In this document: positions 10,681 to 20,193 of the stretch, in pieces
How positions within the stretch are numbered: the stretch's first letter is position 1
Layout: the number at the start of each line of letters is the position of its first letter
Source of the DNA: DAITQM01 sp036832975
Lineage (GTDB): Bacteria > Pseudomonadota > Gammaproteobacteria > Xanthomonadales > Wenzhouxiangellaceae
Reading direction: 5' to 3'
NCBI GenBank assembly: GCA_036832975.1
Contig: DAITQM010000007.1
Span: 1 to 64,000 of the forward strand
Length of the DNA stretch: 64,000 nucleotides
The notes under the pieces: generated by a model
What the model was told of the DNA's origin: nothing
The model's database searches: none
Seen by the model: only the letters and a program-made list of their open reading frames with translations
Made by a program: the position numbers and the translations under genes

Positions 10681-10713
10681 ATGTGGGCGCTGGGTCGGAT
10701 ATTTTCAAGGGCG
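10681..10713 (-). promoter_or_regulatory. Candidate sigma-32 heat-shock promoter for groESL
   Basis: On the - strand GCGCCCTTGAA is a near-perfect -35 for sigma-32. Sixteen bases on is CCCACAT, a fair match to the -10 CCCCAT. It would give a leader of about 260 bases before groES. The 10412-10680 stretch holds no gene I can support. The position overlaps the region just before cutA on the other strand. Moderate to low confidence because of the distance. Confidence 0.4.
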
Positions 10714-10751
10714 CTACACTGGATTGTGATCGAATGATGGGAGTTCCGGTC

Positions 10752-11114
10752 ATGTCATCCGGCTCGACGGCCGCCCACCGGCAAGGCGACCTCCATATCG
10801 TGCTCTGCACCTGCCCGGACGAGGCGAGCGCCGGCCGCCTGGCCCGCAGCCTGGTGGAACGCCGGCTGGCGGCGTGTGTCAATGTGCTGCCGGGTCTGCG
10901 CTCGGTCTATCGCTGGCAGGGTGCGATCGAGGAACAGGCCGAGTGCCTGTTGCTGATCAAATCGCCGCCGGCGCTGTGGCAGCGGCTGACGGCAGCGATC
11001 CGCGAGGCGCATCCCTACGAGACCCCGGAGATCGTCGCCCTCGACGCGGCGGCTGTCGATCGGGATTATTTGGTTTGGCTATCGGCCGCAACGGACGGCC
11101 ATGGAACGGAATGA
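10752..11114 (+). CDS. cutA: CutA1 family divalent-ion tolerance protein
   Basis: About 120 residues; small trimeric protein with a ferredoxin-like fold. It has the CutA pattern HIVLCTCPDEASAGRLARSLVERRLAACVNVLPGL, then YRWQGAIEEQAECLLLIKS and AHPYETPEIVAL. The family is linked to copper tolerance, but its molecular role is unsettled. ATG 10752 has GGGAG about 10 bases upstream; in-frame ATGs at 10734 and 10737 are alternatives. Its stop overlaps the dsbD start (ATGA), so the two are translationally coupled, a common gammaproteobacterial arrangement. Confidence 0.93.
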   Translation: MSSGSTAAHRQGDLHIVLCTCPDEASAGRLARSLVERRLAACVNVLPGLRSVYRWQGAIEEQAECLLLIKSPPALWQRLTAAIREAHPYETPEIVALDAAAVDRDYLVWLSAATDGHGTE

Positions 11115-13426
11115 AGCATTTGAAGCATCGATCATCGACACGGCGGACGGCGCTGGCTGGGCTGCTGTTATTGTCCGGATGGGGCTTGTTCCATGGACTG
11201 CTGGCCGGCGCGGCCGTCGATCCCGATGACCTGCTCGATCCGGATGTCGCCTTCGCCCTCGAGGTCGCGGCGCCGAGCCGCGCGCGCCTGGCGGTCACCT
11301 GGCAGGTCGCGCCCGGCTATTACCTGTATCAGCACCGCATCCGGTTTTCGAGCGCCACGCCCGGCGTGACGCTCGGGGCGCCTGAAATGCCGCCCGGCAA
11401 GGCGTACCACGACGAATTTTTCGGCGACGTGGTGACCTATCGCGGCGCGGTCACGGTGAACGTGCCGCTGGCCGTCGATCCAGCGCTGGACCATTTCGAA
11501 CTGACGGCCGAATCGCAAGGGTGCGCCGACCTCGGCGTCTGTTATCCGCCGCACCGCCAGGTCGTGGCGGTAACTTTGCCGGCCGCGGCGGGGGCGCCGG
11601 CCGGCGGGCTCGACGCGGCGCTTGCCGCTTTAGGCGGCCCACCGGCTGCGGAAATCGCTGGCGCGGTGGATGGCGAAGCGCTGCCCGAGGCACAGGCTTT
11701 CCAGGTCGAAGCGATCGCGCTTGACGGCCGGCGCCTGCTCGCCCGCTTGACGCCGGCGCCGGGTTATTACCTGTACCGCGACAAAATCTCCTTCGCCAGC
11801 CTCGACCCCGCGATCGCGATCGCCGCCGCCGAGCTGCCGCCGGGCGAGAAACACGCCGATGAGTTTTTCGGCGCCGTCGAGATTTATCGTACCCAGATCG
11901 AAGTGCCGATCGATCTGCGGCGGTCCACGGACGCCGCTGCGACATTCGATCTGCAAGTGGCATTGCAAGGCTGTAAGGAACAGGGCATTTGCTATCCGCC
12001 GATGCAGCGGCGGCTCGCCGTCGCGTTGCCGGCAGACGGTGCGGCGCCGGTGGCCGCATCACCGGCATCCGCGAGCGGAAGCCCAAGCGATGCGGCGGCA
12101 AATACCGTGCCGGCCGGGGGTCCACCGCTCGCCGAGCAGGACCGTCTGGCCCAACGGCTGGCCGAGCAGCCGTTGTGGCTCAGTATGCTGTTGTTCGCCG
12201 TCTTCGGCATCGGCCTGGCGTTCACGCCGTGTGTCTTCCCGATGATCCCGATCCTGTCGGGCATCATCGCCGGCGAGGGTGCAAACGTCACGCGGAGTAT
12301 GGCCTTCACGCTGTCTTTGGCCTATGTGCTGGCCATGGCCCTGACATATACCGCGGTCGGCGTCATCGCCGCGCAGCTCGGCTACAACCTGCAAGCGGTC
12401 TTCCAAAACCCCTGGGTGTTGACGTCGTTCGCGCTGGTTTTTGTGCTGCTCGCCCTGGCGATGTTCGGTTTCTACAATCTGCAACTGCCGGCGGCCTGGC
12501 AGGCGAAACTCACCGCGCTCAGCAACCGCCAAGGCGGCGGCAAGTTCCTCGGCGCGGCGATCATGGGCTTTTTCTCGGCCTTGATCGTCGGGCCGTGCGT
12601 CACCGCGCCGCTGATCGGGATTTTGATCTTCATCGCCCAGACCGGCGACACGGTGCTCGGCGGTAGTGTGCTGTTCGCGCTCAGCATCGGCATGGGGCTG
12701 CCGTTGCTGGCGATCGGCGTCGGCCTGGGCCACTGGCTGCCACGCGCTGGGGCGTGGATGGACGGGGTCAAGGCGTTTTTCGGCGTCACGCTGCTCGGTT
12801 TGGCGCTGTGGATGCTCGAACGCATCGTGCCCGGCGAATGGATCATGCTCGGCTGGGGACTGTTGCTGATCGCCAGCGGTGTGTACCTCGGGGCGCTCGC
12901 CCGTCTGGGGGCCGAAGCCGGCGGTTGGGCGCGGCTGCGGCAGAGTCTCGGGTTCGCACTGTTGTTATTCGGCAGCCTCGAAATCGTCGGTTTCGGGCTC
13001 GGCGGCGACGATTGGATGCAGCCGCTCGAACGGTTCGGCCGCGGCGGCGGTGCGGCGCCGGCCGCGACCGTCGAGTTCACCCGCATCCGCTCGGTGGACG
13101 ATCTGGACCGCGAACTCGAACGCGGCCAGGTCGTGATGCTCGATTTTTACGCCGATTGGTGCGTCGAGTGTAAACGGATGGAGAAATACACCTTCCCGAA
13201 AGCGACGGTCGCGCCCCAGCTCGGCGCCCTGAGCCTGTTACAGGCCGACGTCACCGCCAACGACGAAATCGACCAGGCCCTGCTCCGCCGGTTCGGCCTG
13301 ATCGGCCCGCCGGCCATTCTTTTTTTCGACCGCAGTGGTAAGGAAATGCGCGCTTTCCGGGTCATTGGCTTCATGAACGAGAATGAGTTCGCCAATCACC
13401 TGGAGCGCTTGCTGCGTGAAACCTGA
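11111..13426 (+). CDS. dsbD: Thiol:disulfide interchange protein DsbD with duplicated alpha domain
   Basis: 771 residues, versus about 560-600 in classical DsbD. It moves electrons from cytoplasmic thioredoxin across the inner membrane to periplasmic thiol proteins. After a signal peptide come two tandem alpha (DsbDn) domains: the first has Cys138 and Cys144 (QGCADLGVCYPP), the second Cys288 and Cys294 (QGCKEQGICYPP). The eight-helix beta domain has FTPCVFPMIP (Cys374) and GPCVTAP (Cys496). The C-terminal thioredoxin gamma domain has WCVECK (Cys684/Cys687). All redox cysteines are present, doubled in the alpha region. Overlaps cutA and is followed by an overlapping tlpA-like gene. Confidence 0.95.
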   Translation: MKHLKHRSSTRRTALAGLLLLSGWGLFHGLLAGAAVDPDDLLDPDVAFALEVAAPSRARLAVTWQVAPGYYLYQHRIRFSSATPGVTLGAPEMPPGKAYHDEFFGDVVTYRGAVTVNVPLAVDPALDHFELTAESQGCADLGVCYPPHRQVVAVTLPAAAGAPAGGLDAALAALGGPPAAEIAGAVDGEALPEAQAFQVEAIALDGRRLLARLTPAPGYYLYRDKISFASLDPAIAIAAAELPPGEKHADEFFGAVEIYRTQIEVPIDLRRSTDAAATFDLQVALQGCKEQGICYPPMQRRLAVALPADGAAPVAASPASASGSPSDAAANTVPAGGPPLAEQDRLAQRLAEQPLWLSMLLFAVFGIGLAFTPCVFPMIPILSGIIAGEGANVTRSMAFTLSLAYVLAMALTYTAVGVIAAQLGYNLQAVFQNPWVLTSFALVFVLLALAMFGFYNLQLPAAWQAKLTALSNRQGGGKFLGAAIMGFFSALIVGPCVTAPLIGILIFIAQTGDTVLGGSVLFALSIGMGLPLLAIGVGLGHWLPRAGAWMDGVKAFFGVTLLGLALWMLERIVPGEWIMLGWGLLLIASGVYLGALARLGAEAGGWARLRQSLGFALLLFGSLEIVGFGLGGDDWMQPLERFGRGGGAAPAATVEFTRIRSVDDLDRELERGQVVMLDFYADWCVECKRMEKYTFPKATVAPQLGALSLLQADVTANDEIDQALLRRFGLIGPPAILFFDRSGKEMRAFRVIGFMNENEFANHLERLLRET

Positions 13427-14060
13427 ACATTGGATCGTGATTGGGGCGGGAGCCGCCGGCATGGCGCTCGGCGCGACGCTCTATCTCGGCCGCCATGCCA
13501 TGCAGGCCGAAATCGACGCCTGGCGGGGTGCAGCGCCCACGGCTGCGGTCCCGGCCGAAGCCGCACCTCTCCATGCCCTCCAGCCGCGCGGCATCGGCGA
13601 TCACCTGCCCGATTTTCGCCTGACGGCACTGGACGGCAGCTATCTCGAGGCCGCTCACTATCAAGGGCGGCTGTTGTTGGTTAATTTCTGGGCCACGTGG
13701 TGCGATCCGTGCCGCAGCGAACTGCCGTTGCTGCAGCGCTTGTGGGATCGCCATCAGAACGACGGCCTGATGGTCATCGCGCCGGCGATGGACGACCCGG
13801 CCGCGGTCCGCCGTTTCGCCGAGCAATTCGCGATCAGTTTTACCGTCGCGATCGGCGGCGAAGATATCGAACTGACCAATTTTGCGCTCGGCAACACCGA
13901 TGGCGTCTTACCTTACAGCGTCCTGGTTGCGCCGGACGGCATGATCGTCGAACGCCACATCGGCCAGCTCAGCCAGGCAACGCTCGACCGCTGGATAGCG
14001 GATTATCTGCCGGCCGTCGGCGACCAGGACGCCGGCGGCGAAAAGCTCGCCCGGCGCTGA
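13416..14060 (+). CDS. Membrane-anchored TlpA/ResA-type thioredoxin
   Basis: 214 residues. An N-terminal helix (WIVIGAGAAGMALGATLYL) anchors a periplasmic thioredoxin domain opening with GDHLPDFRLTALDG and holding WCDPC (Cys96, Cys99), then the AMDDPAAVRRFAEQF and LPYSVLVAPDG strands. Such proteins reduce apocytochrome c or other periplasmic disulfides, drawing electrons from DsbD, which fits its overlap of 11 bases with dsbD. Start is GTG 13416 with GGAG upstream inside dsbD. Specific client not predictable, though the cbb3 oxidase in this genome needs cytochrome c maturation. Confidence 0.85.
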   Translation: MKPEHWIVIGAGAAGMALGATLYLGRHAMQAEIDAWRGAAPTAAVPAEAAPLHALQPRGIGDHLPDFRLTALDGSYLEAAHYQGRLLLVNFWATWCDPCRSELPLLQRLWDRHQNDGLMVIAPAMDDPAAVRRFAEQFAISFTVAIGGEDIELTNFALGNTDGVLPYSVLVAPDGMIVERHIGQLSQATLDRWIADYLPAVGDQDAGGEKLARR

Positions 14061-14185
14061 TCTCCCGCCTCTGTTACGGCAGGGGCCGCCGGCCGGGTCC
14101 GGATCCGGAAACCATTGAACCGTTTCCGACATTTTCCTCGCCGGACTTGCCAGCAACCCCGCTCACCGGTTACAGTCCTCGCGGC

Positions 14186-14259
14186 GCGGGAGTAGTTCAA
14201 TGGCAGAACCTCAGCTTCCCAAGCTGATGATGCGGGTTCGATTCCCGTCTCCCGCTCCA
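14186..14259 (+). tRNA. tRNA-Gly (anticodon CCC)
   Basis: Full cloverleaf: acceptor GCGGGAG/CTCCCGC, D arm GTTC ... GAAC, anticodon arm TCAGC-TTCCCAA-GCTGA giving anticodon CCC for GGG codons, T arm CGGGTTCGATTCCCG (the T loop TTCGATT is intact), discriminator T and encoded CCA. Lies between tlpA and the HAMP gene. Confidence 0.97.
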
Positions 14260-14306
14260 CGCCGGCCGAGCGCAGTCATCCCACTGCACGCGGCACGGCG
14301 AGACCC

Positions 14307-15635
14307 ATGAAAAAATCCACCCTCAGTTTGCAGACCAAGGTGCTCGGCGGCCTCGGCCTGTTTTTCGTTTTTTTCGTTGCGATCCTGGCGTATAGCGCTT
14401 GGGCCTTCCAGCGCAGCACAAGCCACTACTTCACGTTGCAGCGCCTCGGGCAGATGGAACTGACGATGCAAAACCTCGGCCAGGGCGCGGTGCGTTACAA
14501 GACGGTCGCGCCGCGCGATTACGAAAGCTATTCCCGCGACGTCGAGATTTTCCACCAGCAGATCCAGCACGACCTCGATATCCTCGAACGCGGCGTGGAC
14601 AACCTGGCTGCGGATGATCGCAGTCTGACGGCGCGTGGCTTTTTCGGGGCGGTGGGCGGTGGCGGCGATTCGGAACTCGAACGGGCCGTCGCGGCGCTCG
14701 TCCGGACATGGGGCGGTTTTCGCGCCGGCCTGAACGAGAAACTCGGTCCCGACCACAATGAGCCGCGGCTCGAATGGGGCGCCGAATACATCGGGGCGCA
14801 CTACGACGAACTGGCTGCCGCACTCGGCGAAGTCAACACTCATTTTTTGCGGGTGATCAACCGCGACCTGGCCGTGGCCCGATTGCTGACGCGGGCCGGA
14901 TACGCCCTCGGCATCGTCTTTGCGGCGCTCGGCGTCGCGTGGTTTTACTTTGGTGTAACCCGTCGTCTCAGAACCACGCTCAAAGGTTGCCGGCAGGCGG
15001 CGCGGGGCGACTTCGGCTACCAGGTTCCGGTGCACAGCAACGATGAACTCGGCGCGTTGGCGACGGCATTCAACAGTCTGTCGACGCGCGCCCACCTGGT
15101 GTTATCGGTCCTCGATCGACTGCGCGAAAACCTTGATTTACCTGCTGCGGCCAACGTGCTCTGGGAAGAAACCCGTGCCACCTTGCCGGTGGAATGTTTT
15201 GTACTGGCCGATTGCGCGTTACCGCGCATCGAGCCGATTGCCCTGTTCGGTGTGGCGGACGTCGATCTCGCCGGCGAGCCGGCGGCGAACGGCGACGAAG
15301 CTTCGGTCAAGCGGGCGTTGGAGTCCGCCCGGCCGCAGTATTTTCCGGATTTGCTGCGCCATACGGTGGCCCGAGCCGGCGACCGCCTGTTGCGCCGGAT
15401 TTACCAAGCCGGATTTCGCTCGGCGGTACTCGTCCCGCTCAACGAGCCGGGTAGTCGTTGTCTGCTGATGCTCCTCGCTGCCCGTGAAGTGAATGCATTC
15501 ACCGCCGAGCAGGTCATATTGTTGCACCGCTTCGCGCCGATGATCGCTTATCGGTTATCGCGCCTTCGGCAAGGTGGCGAAACGGTGGACCGCCGTCCGC
15601 CCACCGGGGGCGCGCCGGCGCCGGCGATCGGTTAG
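14307..15635 (+). CDS. Membrane HAMP-domain sensor without an obvious output domain
   Basis: 442 residues. One transmembrane helix near 12-32, a periplasmic helical region to about 200 (charged, coiled-coil-like), a second helix near 205-225 and a HAMP segment (GDFGYQVPVHSNDELGALATAFNSLS). The last 180 residues (from LDRLRENLDLPAAANVLWEETRATLPVECF) look GAF-like. I see no histidine kinase, GGDEF, EAL or chemoreceptor signalling motif, so it may act through a partner or be a degenerate sensor. Reading starts 47 bases after the tRNA gene. Confidence 0.6.
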   Translation: MKKSTLSLQTKVLGGLGLFFVFFVAILAYSAWAFQRSTSHYFTLQRLGQMELTMQNLGQGAVRYKTVAPRDYESYSRDVEIFHQQIQHDLDILERGVDNLAADDRSLTARGFFGAVGGGGDSELERAVAALVRTWGGFRAGLNEKLGPDHNEPRLEWGAEYIGAHYDELAAALGEVNTHFLRVINRDLAVARLLTRAGYALGIVFAALGVAWFYFGVTRRLRTTLKGCRQAARGDFGYQVPVHSNDELGALATAFNSLSTRAHLVLSVLDRLRENLDLPAAANVLWEETRATLPVECFVLADCALPRIEPIALFGVADVDLAGEPAANGDEASVKRALESARPQYFPDLLRHTVARAGDRLLRRIYQAGFRSAVLVPLNEPGSRCLLMLLAAREVNAFTAEQVILLHRFAPMIAYRLSRLRQGGETVDRRPPTGGAPAPAIG

Positions 15636-15669
15636 GATGGGCGACGAAAAATAACGTGGATTACAACCG

Positions 15670-18603
15670 ATGAACGCTCACTTGCCACGCTCTTTCGTTG
15701 CTTCCTTGTTGTGGACGATCTTGCTGCTGCTTCCGGTGGGCAGTGCCGGGGCGAAAAGGCCCGATGCGGCCGGGCCGGCGACGCCTGAAGCGTCGCAGGC
15801 GGCCTGGGAGATGCATCGCAAGATGGCCGGCGAATCGCTGCTCCACGGCTTGCAATGGCGCAGCATCGGCCCGGTTGACCAGGGTGGCAGAGTGGTCGAT
15901 ATCGCCGGCATTCCCGGTGAACCGCACCGCTTTTACGTCGCTTACGCGAGCGGCGGGGTCTGGAAAACCACGAACGACGGAACGACGTTCACGCCGCTGT
16001 TCGATCGGCTGCCGGGGACGGCAATCGGGGCGCTGGCCGTGGCCTCCGATCCGGCCGCGACGGTGTGGGTCGGCACCGGCGAGGCCAATTCCTCGCGTTC
16101 GTCTTACGGCGGCAGCGGCATCTATCGCAGCCGGGATGGCGGCGCGACGTTCGAACATCGCGGTCTTGAAGACACCGATCGGATCGCCCGCATCGTCATC
16201 GACCCACGCGACGCCCAGCGAATCCTGGTCGCCGCGCTCGGCAAACTCTATACGCCAGGTGGTGGACGCGGCGTCTATCTCAGCGAGGATGGTGGTGAGC
16301 ACTGGACTTTGACGTTGCCTGGCGACGATTGGACTGGCGCCATCGACCTGGTTATCGATCCGGCCGCTCCAGACACCGTCTACGCCGCAACCTGGGAGCG
16401 CCGCCGTCGGCCGTGGGATTTCACCGAAGGCGGGCCGGGCAGCGGGATCTGGCGCAGCGACGATAGCGGAAGGACCTGGCGCCGGCTCGCCGGCGGGCTG
16501 CCGGCGGGTCAAGACGTCGGACGAATTGGTTTGGCGCTTGCCGCCTCACGGCCGGCCACGCTCTATGCCGCGATCGACCATCAAGGGCCGCTCCCCGAAG
16601 GGCAATCGGATCCCGGCGACCGGCCGCTCAGCGCGCGCCGCATGCGCGAGATGGATAAAGCGACATTCATCGCCGCCGGCAAGGATGAAATCGAATGGTT
16701 CTTGCGCGCCTATGACATCGATCCCGAGTGGGACGCCGAAAAACTCATCGCTGCGTTGAACGATAACACTGTGACAATGGAGACTTTGCGCCAGACGCTC
16801 GTCAACGCCAATCGCAACCTGTTCGAGGCCGAAATCCGCGGTCTCGAAATCTGGCGCAGCGACGACGGCGGCGAAAATTGGCGGCGCACCCACGACGAGC
16901 CACTGCGCGAGGTCAGTTACACCTACGGTTACTACTTCGGCACCATCCGTGTCGCTCCCGACGATGCGGAGCGTATCTACGTCCAGGGCGTGCCGCTGAT
17001 TACCTCCGCCGACGGCGGCCGGACGTTCAGCAGCCTCCAGCAGCCGGATGTCCACGTCGATTACCACGCCCATTGGATCGACCCCGAAAATCCTCAACGC
17101 ATGATCATCGGCAACGACGGCGGCCTGGACATCAGCCACGACGGCGGCCGGACCTGGCGCCGGCTCGACGCCCAACCCGTCGGCCAGTTCTACAACATCG
17201 CCGTGGATATGGAAGAGCCTTATAACGTTTACGGCGGCCTGCAAGACAACGGCACGATGAAAGGTTCGAGCCGGACGCGCTGGGAAAAAGGCGAGCGCTG
17301 GACGCGGATCAACGGCGGCGACGGCATGCACGTTGCGGTCGACCCGCGCGACAGCGGCGTGGTCTACACCGGTTTTCAGTTCGGCAATTACGTCCGCCTC
17401 GAGTCCGGCAAGCGGGCGTCGATCCGGCCGCACACCGCGCTCGGCGAGACGCCGTTGCGCTTCAACTGGAACTCGCCGGTGGTCCTCTCGCCGCACACTC
17501 CGGAGATCGTTTATTTCGGCAGCGAACGGCTCTTCCGCAGCACCGACCAGGGCCGCAACTGGGCGGCGATCAGCGGCGATCTCAGCCGATCATCCGAACG
17601 CGGCGACGTGCCATTCGCGACGATCACCACGATCACCGAATCGCCGCGCCAGCCGGGCCTGCTCTGGGCCGGGACCGACGACGGCGAACTGTGGGTCAGT
17701 GAAACCGCAGGTTACCACTGGAAAAACGTCGCCGGCCGTTTGCCCGCCGGGCGCTGGGTCAGTCGGGTCGTCGCCTCGGCGCACGACCGCGATCGTGCCT
17801 ATGTCAGCCTCAACGGCTATCGCGACGACGATATCGCTGCCTACCTGTACCGCAGCGACGACCTCGGTCGCCATTGGCGTTCGCTCGCCGGCGGTCTGCC
17901 AGCCGAACCGATCAACGTTGTCCACGAAGACCCGTTCAACCCCGACGTGCTTTACGTCGGCACCGATCGCAGCGTTTACGTCTCGCTCGATCGCGGCGTA
18001 AGCTGGCAAGCACTGGCCAATAATTTGCCGCACGTACCGGTCCACGATCTTATCGTCCATCCCCGGCAGCGCGAGTTGATTGCCGGAACACACGGCCGCA
18101 GTGCCTGGGTGGTCGATGCGCTGCCGGTCGAAGAACTGACCGCCGACGTACGCGACAGGCCATTGCACGTTTTCCATATCGACGAGTTGCAAGCCGAGCG
18201 TGACTGGCTAAGCCGACCGTCGCGCTGGCTGCACGATCCAGAAGACGAACCGCGACTGATCGCCCACGTCTGGGCCAGCGCCGACGGCGTAGCCGAAGCA
18301 GCGATCGAAGACAGCAAAAAACGAGTCGTGCAGCGCTTCTCGCTGCCGCTGAGGCGCGGCATCAACCGGATCGAATGGAACCTGCAATTGGATCTCGACA
18401 TGGTGCGCAGCGCCGAGGCCGAAGCCGAGAGCGCCGAATACGCCCAGGCCATCGAATTCGGCTATCCACTCTATCCGCTGCCGGGCGAGTACGCGCTGCG
18501 CCTAACCCAAGGTGACGCCGCAACCGACCGCACCTGGCGAATCACCCCACCACCCCCGTGGCCGCCGCGCCGCGAAAAACCGCCCAAGATCCGCGGCAAA
18601 TAA
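15670..18603 (+). CDS. Secreted BNR/VPS10-type beta-propeller protein
   Basis: 977 residues with a signal peptide. The body has at least nine Asp-box (BNR) motifs of the form S-x-D-x-G-x-x-W/F, for example SRDGGATF, SEDGGEHW, SDDSGRTW, SDDGGENW, SADGGRTF, SHDGGRTW, STDQGRNW, SDDLGRHW and SLDRGVSW. These mark multi-bladed sortilin/VPS10-like propellers, often annotated as glycosyl hydrolase without proof. The C-terminal 130 residues form a beta-sandwich-like region (WNLQLDLDMV ... PGEYALRLTQG) and a proline-rich end. No sialidase catalytic triad is evident. Likely periplasmic or surface binding protein. Confidence 0.8.
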   Translation: MNAHLPRSFVASLLWTILLLLPVGSAGAKRPDAAGPATPEASQAAWEMHRKMAGESLLHGLQWRSIGPVDQGGRVVDIAGIPGEPHRFYVAYASGGVWKTTNDGTTFTPLFDRLPGTAIGALAVASDPAATVWVGTGEANSSRSSYGGSGIYRSRDGGATFEHRGLEDTDRIARIVIDPRDAQRILVAALGKLYTPGGGRGVYLSEDGGEHWTLTLPGDDWTGAIDLVIDPAAPDTVYAATWERRRRPWDFTEGGPGSGIWRSDDSGRTWRRLAGGLPAGQDVGRIGLALAASRPATLYAAIDHQGPLPEGQSDPGDRPLSARRMREMDKATFIAAGKDEIEWFLRAYDIDPEWDAEKLIAALNDNTVTMETLRQTLVNANRNLFEAEIRGLEIWRSDDGGENWRRTHDEPLREVSYTYGYYFGTIRVAPDDAERIYVQGVPLITSADGGRTFSSLQQPDVHVDYHAHWIDPENPQRMIIGNDGGLDISHDGGRTWRRLDAQPVGQFYNIAVDMEEPYNVYGGLQDNGTMKGSSRTRWEKGERWTRINGGDGMHVAVDPRDSGVVYTGFQFGNYVRLESGKRASIRPHTALGETPLRFNWNSPVVLSPHTPEIVYFGSERLFRSTDQGRNWAAISGDLSRSSERGDVPFATITTITESPRQPGLLWAGTDDGELWVSETAGYHWKNVAGRLPAGRWVSRVVASAHDRDRAYVSLNGYRDDDIAAYLYRSDDLGRHWRSLAGGLPAEPINVVHEDPFNPDVLYVGTDRSVYVSLDRGVSWQALANNLPHVPVHDLIVHPRQRELIAGTHGRSAWVVDALPVEELTADVRDRPLHVFHIDELQAERDWLSRPSRWLHDPEDEPRLIAHVWASADGVAEAAIEDSKKRVVQRFSLPLRRGINRIEWNLQLDLDMVRSAEAEAESAEYAQAIEFGYPLYPLPGEYALRLTQGDAATDRTWRITPPPPWPPRREKPPKIRGK

Positions 18604-18702
18604 TTCTGGTCATGATGCCGCCTAACGAGCAGAGAAGCAGCGCGTACACGGCTCTTGGGTGAATCTGCCGGCAAGGCATCACTGATTTTCGAGTTTTCGA
18701 GG

Positions 18703-20193
18703 TTAACCTTCTTCCAGGACCGCCTCCGCCACGCTGTCGGCGAGCGCCATGATGGTCAGGTAGGGGTTGGTTTCCAGCGCGCTGCGAAACAGCGAGGCGT
18801 CGGCGATGTAAAGCCACGGCTGGCCGTGCACGCGGCCGTGGCCGTCGGTAACGGAGTCGCGCGCGTTCAGGCCCATGCGGCAGCCGCCCATCAAGTGGGC
18901 GGCGCTGACGCTGATCGTGCCGGGTTTGAAATGGCGTGTTGTAACGAGTTCGTCAATGCGCCCGGCGTCTGAGTGCATCAGCCGCATCGGACGTGCGCTG
19001 GGAGCGTGCACGGACCGGGCGCCGGCGGCAAAAAAGATCTTCGCCGCGGCGCGCGTGCCGCGCACCAGGGCTTCGATCGTTGCCGGCGTCAGGCGGTACT
19101 GGACCTGCGGCTCTCCGCGGCGGTTGATGGCGACCCGGTGGTGCGGCAGCGCTTCGTCGCAGGCCAGCACCAGGATCATCTGCAGGCGGTCGAAGGCGGT
19201 CATGAAGGACTCGTGTTCCGGCCCGAAACCGCTCATGTTCTTGGCGGTGATAAACGGCGGATACATGCACACTTCCAGGAACGCCCGGTCCTGTTCGATC
19301 CGTTCATCCCAGAGATAGCTTTTCGGGTGGCCGACCGCATTGGCCAGCGGCCGGTCGTGTTCGCCCACCAGGATATGCGCGGGCTGGCAAGTGAAGTAGC
19401 GCCCCAACGCGGGCAGCGCTGCGTTCAGGCCGGAACGCAAAAGCAGCGCCGGAGAACCGACCGCGCCCCCGGCCACCACCACTTTGCGGGCGCGCACTTC
19501 ATAACGCCCCGGCGCCCATTCGCTGCGATATCCCAGGGGATGGAGAGTCTCATCCACATCGACGACGACCCGCCCTTCGGCGACCGCGCGCACCCGCGCG
19601 CGGGTGACAATCTCGACCCCCGCGGCCGCGGCCTGCGGCAACTGCACCGCGTGGGTACCCTGCTTGGCGCCATTGGGACAACCCAGGTTGCACAGGCTGG
19701 AACCCTTGCAACCGCGGGTGTTGACCGGAAACCGCGTGGCTTTCCATCCGAGCCGGTCGCATCCTGCCGCGAACAGGCGGTTGTTATCGTTGAGTTCTTC
19801 CTCGGGAACGATATGAACATGGTTGTCCAGCGCATAATGCCGGGCGCGCGCGGTCAGATCGGCGGGGTCGAGACCGGGGATATTCCAGTTTGCAATGACC
19901 CGTTCCGGCGGCATCAGGCTGGTGCCGGTGTAAACCAGCGTCGAGCCGCCGTAGGCTTCGGCAAACGCGAGCGACACCGTGCCATCGGCGGTCATGAACG
20001 CGCCGCCGCTGCGGTACAGCAACTCGCCCATTTCCGTTTCGCGCCCCGAGAAATGCGCCGTGGCAAACCGCGGGCCCTGCTCGAAGACCACCACCCGCCG
20101 GCCCCGCGCCGCCAGTTCGCCCAAACGCGCCGCCACCGTACCGCCGCCGGCGCCGCTGCCGATAATCACGACGTCGGCGTCAATGCGCGGCAT
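18703..20193 (-). CDS. GMC-family FAD oxidoreductase (alcohol/cholesterol oxidase-like)
   Basis: About 496 residues. N-terminal FAD-binding motif VVIIGSGAGGGTVAARL, GMC signature around EAYGGSTLVYTGTS and GAVGSPALLLRSGL, and the C-terminal SAAHLMGGCRMG with the catalytic His region. Oxidises an alcohol substrate; the cysteine-rich CKGSSLCNLGCPNGAKQG stretch is typical of the fatty-alcohol-oxidase and cholesterol-oxidase-like branch. ATG 20193 overlaps the end of the upstream partner gene by 14 bases, so the two are probably co-translated. Substrate not determined. Confidence 0.85.
   Translation of the reverse strand: MPRIDADVVIIGSGAGGGTVAARLGELAARGRRVVVFEQGPRFATAHFSGRETEMGELLYRSGGAFMTADGTVSLAFAEAYGGSTLVYTGTSLMPPERVIANWNIPGLDPADLTARARHYALDNHVHIVPEEELNDNNRLFAAGCDRLGWKATRFPVNTRGCKGSSLCNLGCPNGAKQGTHAVQLPQAAAAGVEIVTRARVRAVAEGRVVVDVDETLHPLGYRSEWAPGRYEVRARKVVVAGGAVGSPALLLRSGLNAALPALGRYFTCQPAHILVGEHDRPLANAVGHPKSYLWDERIEQDRAFLEVCMYPPFITAKNMSGFGPEHESFMTAFDRLQMILVLACDEALPHHRVAINRRGEPQVQYRLTPATIEALVRGTRAAAKIFFAAGARSVHAPSARPMRLMHSDAGRIDELVTTRHFKPGTISVSAAHLMGGCRMGLNARDSVTDGHGRVHGQPWLYIADASLFRSALETNPYLTIMALADSVAEAVLEEG

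Noticed and set aside
14100..14140. CGGAAAC/GTTTCCG hairpin as a terminator for dsbD-tlpA
   Set aside because: Stem is short and lacks a T run; left unannotated.
18615..18640. GCCTAACGAGC after the propeller gene as an attC start
   Set aside because: No GTTRRRY with complementary arms follows within 150 bases and the neighbourhood is chromosomal.
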